Source: an uncultured Clostridia bacterium (GTDB taxonomy: Bacteria; Bacillota; Clostridia; Christensenellales; DTU072). From it: a stretch of DNA of 10,209 nt. The translations under genes were made by a program, and so were the position numbers. The stretch covers positions 1 through 10,209 of the forward strand of contig CALVOD010000041.1 of assembly GCA_944350065.1 (NCBI GenBank), in the 5' to 3' direction. This document shows, piece after piece, positions 1 to 8,500 of the stretch; positions within the stretch are counted from its first letter, which is position 1; every line of letters starts with the position of its first letter. The notes beneath the pieces are model-generated. The model did not search any database and had not been told where the DNA came from. It saw only the letters and a list, made by a program, of their open reading frames with translations.

Positions 1-918
1 ACGCTCCAGTATACGTATTTAATTATCGCGATAGTTCTCGTTGTGATTTCCATGCCGCTTTTCTATATCGGTTTCAAAAATACCAAAGAGCGTTGCGGCA
101 CGATAGAGGACAATCAGAAGCTTCCTTCTTTCGGACATAACCTTAAACTTCTTTTCAAAAATAAAGAACTCATGCTCATCGTTCTGTCGGGTATACTCGG
201 CGGCGCGAGAATGGTCTATACTTATACCGGCGGTCTTTACTTCTGCAAATACGCGCTCGGTAACGAATCCGCTTACGGGCTTCTCACGATGCTCGTCGTG
301 CCCGGCGGACTTATCGCTTCGGTGCTTTGTCCGTGGCTCACGAAGAAGTTTACGAAGAAATGGTCGTTTATCGGCTCTCATATCCTTGGCGCCGCGGCGA
401 TGCTCGTGATGTTCTTCATGTGGGACTTCGGCAAGGGAGCGTTCATCGGGACCAACGGAACAGCGGGACTCGTAGTGTGCGTTATCTGTATGTTGCTCAT
501 CGGTATCCCGCAGGGTATTTCCAACATAATGACTTACGCGATGATAGGCGACACCGTCGAATATCTCGAGTGGAAGACGGGCGAGCGTGCGGAAGGTATC
601 TGCTTCGCAATGCAGACACTTATCAATAAGATAGGTATGGCGATAGGCGCGTTCATAGGCGTTATCGCGTACGCCATGAGCGGCATTAGCCCCTCCAACC
701 CCGAAGGCTCGATGACCGTTGACGGACTCAACAAGCTGTGGCTGATGCTCGTTCTTTCGGGCGTGCTGAGCTTCATCGCATGCGTTATCCCGATGTTCTT
801 CTACACCATCACCGAGGACAAACAGAGATGGCTCGTAGCCGAGATCGGTAAGCGTAAAGCCGCTGCCGAGGAGGCTCCCGAAGCCGACGAAGTCATCGCG
901 GCTACCGACGAGCAATAA
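1..918 (+). CDS. GPH-family (MFS-type) sugar:cation symporter, C-terminal part; start lies left of the window
   Basis: The reading frame is open from base 1 and ends at TAA 916-918, giving 305 residues. Family members usually have about 450-480 residues, so roughly the first third is missing. Six full hydrophobic segments are visible, near bases 168-245, 273-340, 363-422, 467-530, 619-684 and 734-810, plus one at the left edge. The best family marker is at 541-640: IGDTVEYLEWKTGERAEG followed by FAMQTLINKIG. It matches the conserved D-x-x-[DE]-Y-x-E-x-K-T-G-x-R-x-[ED]-G loop and following helix of glycoside-pentoside-hexuronide:cation symporters such as the MelB/XynB/YicJ group. Known members import glycosides, pentosides or hexuronides with Na+ or H+ across the cytoplasmic membrane; the substrate here cannot be read from the sequence. 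The protein ends in a charged Ala/Glu-rich cytoplasmic tail. No sugar-metabolism gene lies downstream, so it is the last gene of whatever operon it belongs to. Confidence 0.9.
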   Translation, partial: TLQYTYLIIAIVLVVISMPLFYIGFKNTKERCGTIEDNQKLPSFGHNLKLLFKNKELMLIVLSGILGGARMVYTYTGGLYFCKYALGNESAYGLLTMLVVPGGLIASVLCPWLTKKFTKKWSFIGSHILGAAAMLVMFFMWDFGKGAFIGTNGTAGLVVCVICMLLIGIPQGISNIMTYAMIGDTVEYLEWKTGERAEGICFAMQTLINKIGMAIGAFIGVIAYAMSGISPSNPEGSMTVDGLNKLWLMLVLSGVLSFIACVIPMFFYTITEDKQRWLVAEIGKRKAAAEEAPEADEVIAATDEQ

Positions 919-930
919 TCATTAAACCGC

Positions 931-963
931 GTTCCCGATAACCGTATTGCGGTTATCGGGAAC
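931..963 (+). terminator. Perfect 14-bp hairpin after the symporter gene, probable terminator
   Basis: Arms 931-944 (GTTCCCGATAACCG) and 950-963 are exact inverted complements around the 5-nt loop TATTG. The hairpin starts 12 nt after the symporter stop codon. What follows is AT-rich (CCTAATTAAATAAAA) but not a clean T-run, so termination may be weak or partly factor-dependent. A symmetric hairpin just upstream of a Y1-transposase-like gene could also be a REP-type palindrome; copy number in the genome would decide. Confidence 0.55.
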
Positions 964-995
964 CCTAATTAAATAAAAACATATTTGAACTGGTC

Positions 996-1001
996 AGGAG
1001 G
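996..1001 (+). promoter_or_regulatory. Ribosome binding site AGGAGG fixing the start at 1012
   Basis: A full consensus AGGAGG lies 10 nt before ATG 1012, which supports this start over the next in-frame Met (residue 27). No convincing promoter is visible between 964 and 995. A weak TTGCGG (947-952) and TAAATA (970-975) pair with 17-nt spacing overlaps the hairpin arm, and I do not trust it. Confidence 0.75.
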
Positions 1002-1011
1002 ATAATAGACT

Positions 1012-2295
1012 ATGGCAAATAACAGAAACGCAAAGGACGCCCTTTACATCACTCCGGTAGGGACGGTCTCTTATGACGAGTACGTCGGAATGCCTTACGT
1101 AAAAGGCAGACAAGCGGACGCGACAGCCGTCGTCAAGCCTAACGGCAAGGGCGAGGCGATAGGCGTGGGCGCATACAATACCGAAGACCCGTTGTTTTTC
1201 CGCGTGTCGATCATAGGTCGTCCCGGTTGCACCGTGTTTCCCACGGACGGCGCGAAAAGGTATTACGTGCAGTGTCTGCGCGCCTCGCTCAAATGCTATC
1301 CCGTAGAGATAGAGAGCTATTCCGTCGTGCATAACGGAGCTTTCTTCGTAATAGCTTCTTACGATCAGACGCCGGTAAGTTACAGGAGATTTTTCGATCT
1401 CGTCAACTCCACTTACGCCAAGTATTTCAACGAGACTTTCGGTTATTCGGGATTCGCGTTCCGCAGCAAACTTTACGTCAAGAGACTTAAAGAAGCGGAC
1501 GAGGTTGCGGAGCAGATAGTTTCCGTCGACAAGCAGCCCGTCGCGAGACGCATGCCAAACGCGAAAAACTATATCTTCTGCTCGTCGGGCGAGCCCGAAG
1601 CGGTTGCACTTACCTCGCGTTCGGCGTTCGTGAGAGCGTTCGGGAAGCAGGGCACTTCGGCTTTAAGCGGGTATTATCGCAGCGCGCATATAAATCGCGG
1701 CAGCATAATAGATTTGCTCAACGTCGGCTTACTCAACCGCGAAAAACTCGACGACGTTATCGAAAACACTCTCGTCGACTACGGTTGCTACACGAAAAAG
1801 GCTGTCCCCAACAACCTTATGCACCGTATGATAGCGCTGATAGCGGAGAATTCGGGAGCGCCTTTCGATAAGATTTGCTCCAAGCTCGCCATTCCGAAGG
1901 CGCAGCGCGGAGAATTGCTCGCCAAGGTTATGGGCGAACTTACGATAGGGCTCAAGCATTCCTTCGACGCAAGCTATAAATTGCTCGACGCTTGCGTGGC
2001 GGACAAGCGCGAACTCGCTACCGACGTCGTTATCGAGATTTCCGACAGGCTCGGATATTCCGTCGATAAGATTTTCGCGATGCTCGGATTCGCGTATTGC
2101 GCCGTGATTGACGGACAGTGCGTCTACTACAACGACGAACTGCTCGTTCAGATAATCCTCAAAATGGCGGATACTCACGGCATGTTCGTCGAGGGCGCAA
2201 TTGCCAGACTCGGTATTATAGACACCTTCGAAGACCCCGCCAGAAAAGCGTACGTTGCCAAGCTCTGCCGCTCGAGAACGGGCGCCGCGCAATAA
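1012..2295 (+). CDS. Y1 (REP-associated, RAYT-like) transposase-derived protein lacking HUH and Tyr catalytic residues, with HTH-like C-terminal half
   Basis: The protein has 427 residues, starting at ATG 1012 behind AGGAGG and ending at TAA 2293-2295. Residues about 60-190 follow the Y1/REP-associated tyrosine transposase pattern in order: a V-x-x-x-G-R strand near 65-70 with VFPTD at 75-79, the helix KRYYVQCLRASLK, ESYSVVHNGAFFVIAS (101-116) at the place of the usual Y-x-x-M-x-N-H-x-H-x-L strand, SYRRFFDLVNSTYAKYFN (123-140), the YSGFAFRSKLY turn (145-155), and a QPVARR (175-180) equivalent of the NPVRA segment. In this alignment the two HUH histidines are Gly109 and Phe111, and the catalytic tyrosine is Ser171, so nicking activity should be lost. 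Known RAYT proteins have about 150-250 residues; the extra half (about 200-427) is mostly helical with three HTH-like units (274-294, 340-360, 382-402). My inference is a domesticated DNA- or RNA-binding protein. The family alignment was made by eye; the C-terminal half is otherwise unrecognised. It has its own terminator and looks monocistronic. Confidence 0.7.
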   Translation: MANNRNAKDALYITPVGTVSYDEYVGMPYVKGRQADATAVVKPNGKGEAIGVGAYNTEDPLFFRVSIIGRPGCTVFPTDGAKRYYVQCLRASLKCYPVEIESYSVVHNGAFFVIASYDQTPVSYRRFFDLVNSTYAKYFNETFGYSGFAFRSKLYVKRLKEADEVAEQIVSVDKQPVARRMPNAKNYIFCSSGEPEAVALTSRSAFVRAFGKQGTSALSGYYRSAHINRGSIIDLLNVGLLNREKLDDVIENTLVDYGCYTKKAVPNNLMHRMIALIAENSGAPFDKICSKLAIPKAQRGELLAKVMGELTIGLKHSFDASYKLLDACVADKRELATDVVIEISDRLGYSVDKIFAMLGFAYCAVIDGQCVYYNDELLVQIILKMADTHGMFVEGAIARLGIIDTFEDPARKAYVAKLCRSRTGAAQ

Positions 2296-2325
2296 ATCGA
2301 AGACGCTTTGCGGTGTAATTAAAGT

Positions 2326-2352
2326 AAAAAGCGCGCGCAGGCGCGCTTTTTT
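2326..2352 (+). terminator. Strong intrinsic terminator after the Y1-like gene
   Basis: The stem is A5-GCGCGC (2326-2336) and GCGCGC-T5 (2341-2351), with loop GCAG, and the run of T continues to 2352. It starts 30 nt past the stop codon at 2295. GC-rich stem plus a six-T tail is the classical Rho-independent form. It separates this gene from the giant lipoprotein gene downstream. Confidence 0.9.
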
Positions 2353-2363
2353 AATGTAAAAAA

Positions 2364-2388
2364 AAGATTAAATTTTATTTTTAATCTT
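2364..2388. repeat. AT-rich inverted repeat between terminator and promoter
   Basis: Arms AAGATTAAA (2364-2372) and TTTAATCTT (2380-2388) are exact inverted complements with a 7-nt loop. A run of A precedes the left arm, so on the minus strand this reads as a weak hairpin followed by T residues. The right arm overlaps the -35 region of the downstream promoter by two bases, so a binding site for a dimeric regulator is also possible. No minus-strand gene points into it. Confidence 0.4.
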
Positions 2389-2415
2389 GTATCGTCATTA
2401 CGCGTATGCTACAAT
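2387..2415 (+). promoter_or_regulatory. Sigma-A type promoter with extended -10 for the giant lipoprotein gene
   Basis: The -10 hexamer TACAAT (2410-2415) differs from consensus by one base and is preceded by TGC (2407-2409), an extended -10 TGn element. A weak -35 TTGTAT lies at 2387-2392 with exactly 17 nt spacing. Transcription would start near 2422, giving a leader of about 45 nt. The placement between a strong terminator and the next gene supports it. Confidence 0.7.
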
Positions 2416-2435
2416 ATTCACATATAAGTATATTA

Positions 2436-2452
2436 ACGCGCGCGTAGCGCGT
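2436..2452 (+). promoter_or_regulatory. Small GC hairpin in the leader of the lipoprotein gene
   Basis: ACGCGC (2436-2441) and GCGCGT (2447-2452) are inverted complements with a 5-nt loop. The hairpin ends 5 nt before the ribosome binding site, so it could influence mRNA stability or translation. It may equally be chance in CG-alternating sequence. Confidence 0.3.
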
Positions 2453-2457
2453 ATTAT

Positions 2458-2463
2458 AGAGGA
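2458..2463 (+). promoter_or_regulatory. Ribosome binding site AGAGGA for the giant lipoprotein gene
   Basis: AGAGGA lies only 4 nt before ATG 2468, closer than the 10-nt spacing of the preceding gene. The start is confirmed by the lipoprotein signal peptide that begins at this Met; no other start would keep it intact. Confidence 0.6.
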
Positions 2464-2467
2464 CAGT

Positions 2468-2548
2468 ATGGGCAGAACGGGTAAAAGATTATTGACTGTT
2501 TTACTTGCCGGCATTATGCTTGCGACCGCGTTGGCTTTGGTTGCCTGT
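2468..2548 (+). other. Lipoprotein signal peptide with lipobox LVAC
   Basis: Residues 1-27: basic N-region (R3, K6, R7), hydrophobic core from L8 to V25, and lipobox L24-V25-A26-C27 with the modified Cys encoded at 2546-2548. It fits the [LVI]-[ASTVI]-[GAS]-C pattern cleaved by signal peptidase II. The mature protein begins with Cys-Glu-Gln-Lys, and the first repeat starts about seven residues later. Confidence 0.88.
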
Positions 2549-5500
2549 GAGCAAAAAGAGGTCAATATCGACCATATCGAGATCTATTCAGCTCCGAAAT
2601 CGGAATATTACATAGGCGAATCGTTGGACCTTACCGACGCGAGAATTCTCGTCGCCTATAAAAACAACACCGACAAACTCGTGGACATCACGCCTTCGAT
2701 GATCTCCGACTACGACCCGTATACCTTGGGCGTTCAGTACGTAAGAGTGTATTATTCCGGGCACAGCGCCACGATCCGCGTCAACGTCAAGCGTTACGAA
2801 GTCGTTTCGGTTGAGCTTGCCGTTTCCGGAGAAAATTTCGATTACATCGTAGAACAGAAACTTAGAACCGACAATTCCTATCTCATACTGCATTACGCAA
2901 ACGACACCGAGGAACGCATACCGATAACCCCGGCAATGTGCTCCGGTTACGACCCTTATACCGTGGGACAACAGACCGTTACCGTTTCTTACGAGCGTGA
3001 CGGGCAGACGTACAGCGGCGTTTACAGCGTCAACGTCGAGGACAAAGAACTCACCGGCATCGAGGTCACCGTCAAACCCACGCAGAGCATTTATTATATC
3101 GGCGACGGCGAACTCGACTTGACCGGCGGCGAGCTTTTCCTTAAATACAACAACGGTTATTCCGTCAGAATGCCCATGACCGACGCGAGCGGCGTAGTCG
3201 ACGGTCTTACCGTGGAATGGGACAATTCGGTCGTGGATTCCGATTCGGTGGTTAAACTAACTTACGGCGGTTTCAGCACGACGTTTACTATAGACGTTCA
3301 GAACAGAAACGTGTCGTATTACGAGCTGTCCGCTCCGATACCCGTGCAGATGCAGAACCTTGCTTTCGACGCGGGCGACGTGAACGTCACGATCGGCTAC
3401 ACCAACGGCGAAACCGAAACCGTTCCGCTTGCGGGCGACAAAGTTGTCGTGCGCGGCTATGACGCGTCCAAACCGGGCGAACAGAGCGTAACGCTCGCTT
3501 TCTTTTACGGCGGCGTGGAACTCGAATACACTTCCGTCGTGACGGTAACCGTGGAAGCGCGCACCCCCGTGGGACTCGAGATAGTCGAGCCCGCGCCCGT
3601 AGTTTATCAGGATACCGCCTTCGACGTGACTGACTGGCAGTACCGTATCGTCTACAGCAACGGAGAACGCGGCGAAGCCACGGCGCTCACCGATTCTTTG
3701 ATCCGCTGGGACAACAACGTGCCCGTAACGTCTTACCCCGAAGCGGGAACGTACAGCTGGTATATCTTCGTTGACGAAGGCGTGGCGCTCGATTACGAAT
3801 TCGAAGTCGTGCCGCTCGAGGTTGTAAGCATCGTCTTCAACAATGCGGAGAACGTTATTGCGTATTTCGGCGGGCAGGCGAAAGTCGACGACGTCACCAT
3901 GACCGTGACTTATAACAGCGGCACCGTGGTCAACGACGTTGAGCTCGATCAGGAAGCCGTGGTATTCGACAATACCGTGCTCGGCAATCAGCTCGCGACG
4001 GTGGTTTATAACGGCTTCGAAGCGCCTCTTTACGTGACCGTCATCAAAGAAATCGAAAGCGTTGACGTTTCCGGAGACTACGAGACCAACTATCATATCA
4101 ACGAGGAATTCGACGCGACCGGAATGGTGCTTTACGTGGTATACGCGGACGGCTCTGCGGAAAGCGTAGCCGAATCCGACGAGAATTTCTACGACAATTG
4201 GTCGTTCAGAAGCGAAAAAGAGGAGGGCGGCTCCCTCGTATTCACTCAAACGGGCGAACAGAAAGTATTCCTCATAAACGGAGGACTCGATTCCGAATAC
4301 GAAGTCAGCGTCACGGTGAACGTAAGCAACGATTTCGTGGAGCTTCAGGGACTTTACCGCGATAACGACGGCGTGTATATTCCCGTGAGCGGAGAAATTT
4401 CAGCAATGACCGTCGTACAGGGCAACGCCCTCGACCTTACGGGATATTATATCCTCGTCGAGTTCGAAGGCGAAAGCGTCTATATCCCCGTTACCGCGGA
4501 CATGACCGACTACAACGCGCGTAATACCACGGTGGGAGAAAGGAGCGTATCCGTTTATTACGCCGACGAAGAAGGCAACGTGTTCGGACAATGCGACTTC
4601 GTTATCACGGTTGTCGCGAAAAGCGCGGTGGGCATCGAAATAGCCGAGCTCCCGGATAAACTTGTTTACGTCGCGGGCAACAGCACCGAAACCCTCGACC
4701 TCACCGGCATAGTCGTAAGGCTCGTCTACGATAACGGCACTTACGAACCGGTGGACAACGCCTTGCTCTTGCCTTCCGGTTTCGAATACAACGAGGAAGG
4801 CGAACAGACCATCACCGTGAGCTATATAGGCGATTCCGTCTATTCCGCCACTTTCACCGTCAACGTGCTCGGCAAGAGTCCCGCTTCGATTTCCTGGGTT
4901 TCTTCGACCATTCCGTCGGCGGACCTCGCGCAGGGCTCCGAATTCGATTTCGATACGGTTTACGTTTTCAACGATTCCGGAAGCTATATGACTTCGCTCA
5001 GCATGCGTAACGTCATCATTCGCTACGACAACGGCGATACCGATATCGTTACGATAGGCGATATCCGCGACGTACTGAAAGTCACCGATTACAATTCCAC
5101 TTCGATAGGCACGCAGTACGTCACCCTCAATTACCTCAACGGCACTTCGCTCAGCGTTCAGGTCAACGTAACCGTACGCAAACTCGCTTCCATCGAACTC
5201 GTCAACAGCAACGGCGCTCCGTTTACCGTCATTCAAGGCGCGGAAATTGATTTGAGCGACCTTAAACTCGTGCTGATTTTCGAAGACGAAACCACTTCCG
5301 TCATTCCTATGGAAGCCTCTTTCGTCAATTACGACGCGGCGCTCAACCCCGGCGGCTATAACTCCGCAGATACCGCCACCGGTACGAGACAGGTAACCGT
5401 CAGATATCTTTACGGCGCGGAAACCGAAGCGAAATATTGTAACGTGACTTTCGAGGTCCGCGAAAAGAGCATCACAGGTATCGAAATTTACGATATCCCC

Positions 5501-8500
5501 AAACAGAAATATATCGAAAACGAGCCTTTCGACCAGAGCACGGGCTCGGTAATAGTTTATTACGACAACGGCGACACGGATATAGCGTATTTCGTGAACG
5601 CTTCGCTCGATATTCCCAATTACTTCTTCAACATAGACACTTCCAATTTCGACAATTCGGAATTCAGCGGTCTGTTGAGCAAAACGCAGCGCATAACCGT
5701 CACTTACTCTTACAACGGCGTAAGTAAATCCACGGGATACAATATCTATATGCGCGACCGCAAGAACGCCGAAGTCGTCTTCGACGCGGGTAACGCTTAC
5801 GGAGTGGTGTACGGCACTCGCTCCGATATAAAACTCGCGCTTTACGGATACGATACCTACGACTCCGCCGCGGCGAACGTCGAGTTCGCGGCAGGGGATT
5901 ATTCGGTGGAATACGTTCCCGAAGCGATATGGACTTCCGTAGGCAGAGAGGAGGGCGCCGATTATACCGCCGTGCCCGTTTACGCGGGAACTTACCGCAT
6001 AGTGGTATCCTATGCGGGCAACGCGATACATAACGCTTTCCTCGACGACTCGCATACGCTTACCATAGCCAAGAAGCCCGTTACCCTCGGTATCGTGGGC
6101 GTGAACGAAACTTCTTCGGAAAGCTCGATGATCTACGGCGCTGCCGTGCCCGATATCCTCGTGACCATCAGAGAGACGGGCGGAGCGATAGCGGACAATC
6201 CCTTCTCTGCGTTCGCGTACGGCGATACCTTCTCCTCAGAGGCTTTCAATTCGGCGGAAGGCGTATACGCGCCTGTCTACCTTGCAAATAAAAACGGCGA
6301 AAAATACGTTGACGGCGAAGGTAATTACGTAATGCTGACGATGTTCGACATAGTGTATACCGACGCTTCCGGAGCGGCTATAACGGTTTCCTCAGCCACC
6401 GGCATAGGAAGATATACGTTGAGCTACAGACCTTCGGCAATCGTTTCCGCCAACTACGACATTACTTACGAAGCGGCGGTGTTCACCATCGGCAAACGTC
6501 CCGTGACGGTTACTCCGAGCGACGTGCAGTACACTTACGGCTTCCAGCCGCCGGAAATACCTTACACGACTTCCCCGGTGGCAGGCAACCCCGATTCGGG
6601 CTTGTGTAACGGCGATATTCTTACGGGCTCGCTCGCCAAAGAAAACAGCGGCGTGACCGCCGTGGGCGTTTACAAAGTCACGATAGGAAGCCTTGAAATC
6701 AACAACCCCAATTATAAATTCGAACTTAACGAGGCGTACGTCACGATTGTTCAACGTAACCTCTACGTCAAAGCGGACAACGCCGACAAGGTGTACGGCG
6801 AAGAATTGGTTGCTCCCGCAATAAGATTCTACGGCGACGCCGCCTGTCAGGACGCTTCGAGCGCGTTCGCTGCGGGAGACGACGCGACCTCCGTAGGCGT
6901 GTTCGAACTTGACTGCGAAGTCAACAAGTATACCTCCGTGGGGCAGTATGGCGTAATAGCGAAACTCGTTTCGGAGGGTGCGTCATACGGCAACTATTCC
7001 GTTCACTATATACCCGGTACGGTGAACGTATCGCGCCGTCCCGTGGTCGTCACTCCGCAGGCGGAATTTAAGTATTACGGAGACCCCGAAACCGAGATAC
7101 GGTATACCGTAAGCGCGGTTCCCGGTAATTCCGCGAGCGGACTCATCGTCAATGCGGAAGGCGTTACGGAGACTCTTGCCGGCGCGCTTAGCCGTATCGC
7201 GGGAGAGGAGTGCGGCGAATACGCCGTTACCTTAGGAACCCTCGGAGAGGGCACCGATTATATAGTACAGCTCGTTTCCGTGAAGTACACCGTGAAGCAA
7301 AAAGAGCTTAAACCGGTATTCACCGAGGCGGAACTCACCAAGTATTACGACGGCAAAGCGCCTTCGCTTACGGCAACTACCGTATACTATAAAACTTATT
7401 CGGGCGAGTACGCGCTCGCGAGCGAGGACGAACTGAAGGTATTCAATTCGGTGCTCGCTTACACGTTCGCCAATTCTGCCAAGAACAGCGGTTCTTACCC
7501 CGTGGGAGTTTCCGTCAAGAACGTAAACTACATTGCATATTTCGGTGACGGCGTGAGCTATTCCTACGTGATAGCGAAACGTCAGTTCTCCGTGACCGCG
7601 GACGATTACGTGGACCTTCCCGACGGAAAAGAATACACGGGCTCCCCGTTCATCATCACGGCGGAGGTTTCGCAGGAATATTTGCAACCCGTCTATAACG
7701 CCGACGGCGTCACGCAGGCGAAGGACGAGAACGACAATCCCGTTTTCGATTACGTCGAACTCACGCTGTCCGTCGCAAGCGTTACCGACGCGGGCACGTA
7801 TACCGTCAAGGTCCTTTCCGTAGTAGACCAGAATTACGAGCTCGTAGGCAACGAGGAAGTAACTTTCACCATATTGCCCAAGAGCGTTTACATCGAAGTG
7901 AACTGCAATTCCGCGCAGCTTGCCAACACCCTCGAGCGCGAATTCAATAACCAGTCGGCATATATCTACACCACCGATTACGTTATCAAGGATTCTTCGG
8001 GCGCGGTACTCGCCGCTTCGGAAGTGCCGCAATTCACGCTTGCCATCACTTTGAACGGACAGGTTGTAGACGCCCGCGAAGTTTATTACGACGCAAGCGG
8101 CGCCGTGGCAAGCTACGATATCAGTATAGTGAATACCGCTTCCGACAAAAATTACGTATTCTCCTTAAGAGAAGCGTATAAGTTCAGAATAATTCCGAAA
8201 AACGTCACTATCACCGTTTACGATCAGTATCTGCAAAAGGCTTACGACGGCAAAGAGCCTTCGCTCGGCGCCGGTATGTTCTCCGCTTCGCAGACGGGTA
8301 TCGACCAGTCCGCCATCGTATTTACTTTCTCGAGAAACGAAAACGACGGCAGAGACAATGCGAGCGTAGGAAATTACTGGGTAGGCGTTACCTGTCTCGA
8401 TCGTAACTACAACGTCAAACTTTATTCAACATACGAGTACACCATCAACAAGGCGGATATCAGCGTTTCGGTACAGGCGAGCGCCTTATCCAAGATTTAC

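Noticed and set aside
19..915. Minus-strand open frame of 298 codons opposite the symporter, and + frame 327-629
   Set aside because: Both overlap the symporter frame, which has clear membrane segments and the GPH motif. The alternative products are charged and featureless.
919..1011. Symporter and Y1-like gene as one operon
   Set aside because: A perfect hairpin lies between them and the gap is 93 nt; nothing links their functions. Partial read-through cannot be excluded.
1729..2318. Minus-strand frames 1729-2292 and 994-1332 and + frame 2118-2318 around the Y1-like gene
   Set aside because: They are shadows of the 427-residue frame, which has a consensus RBS, a matching terminator and family resemblance.
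2353..2467. Riboswitch or small RNA in the intergenic region before the lipoprotein gene
   Set aside because: The leader from the predicted start is only about 45 nt with one small hairpin, too short for a known riboswitch, and no conserved motif was recognised.
4400..6055. Long minus-strand open frame of 551 codons, with similar ones at 3257-4249, 7232-8032, 2588-2971, 6392-6754 and 8486-8905
   Set aside because: They lie antisense to the giant lipoprotein frame, and the largest is in codon register with it. The + frame rarely uses TTA, CTA or TCA, so stops are absent on the complement. The products (His/Arg/Val-rich) show no recognisable domain and no good ribosome binding site was noticed.
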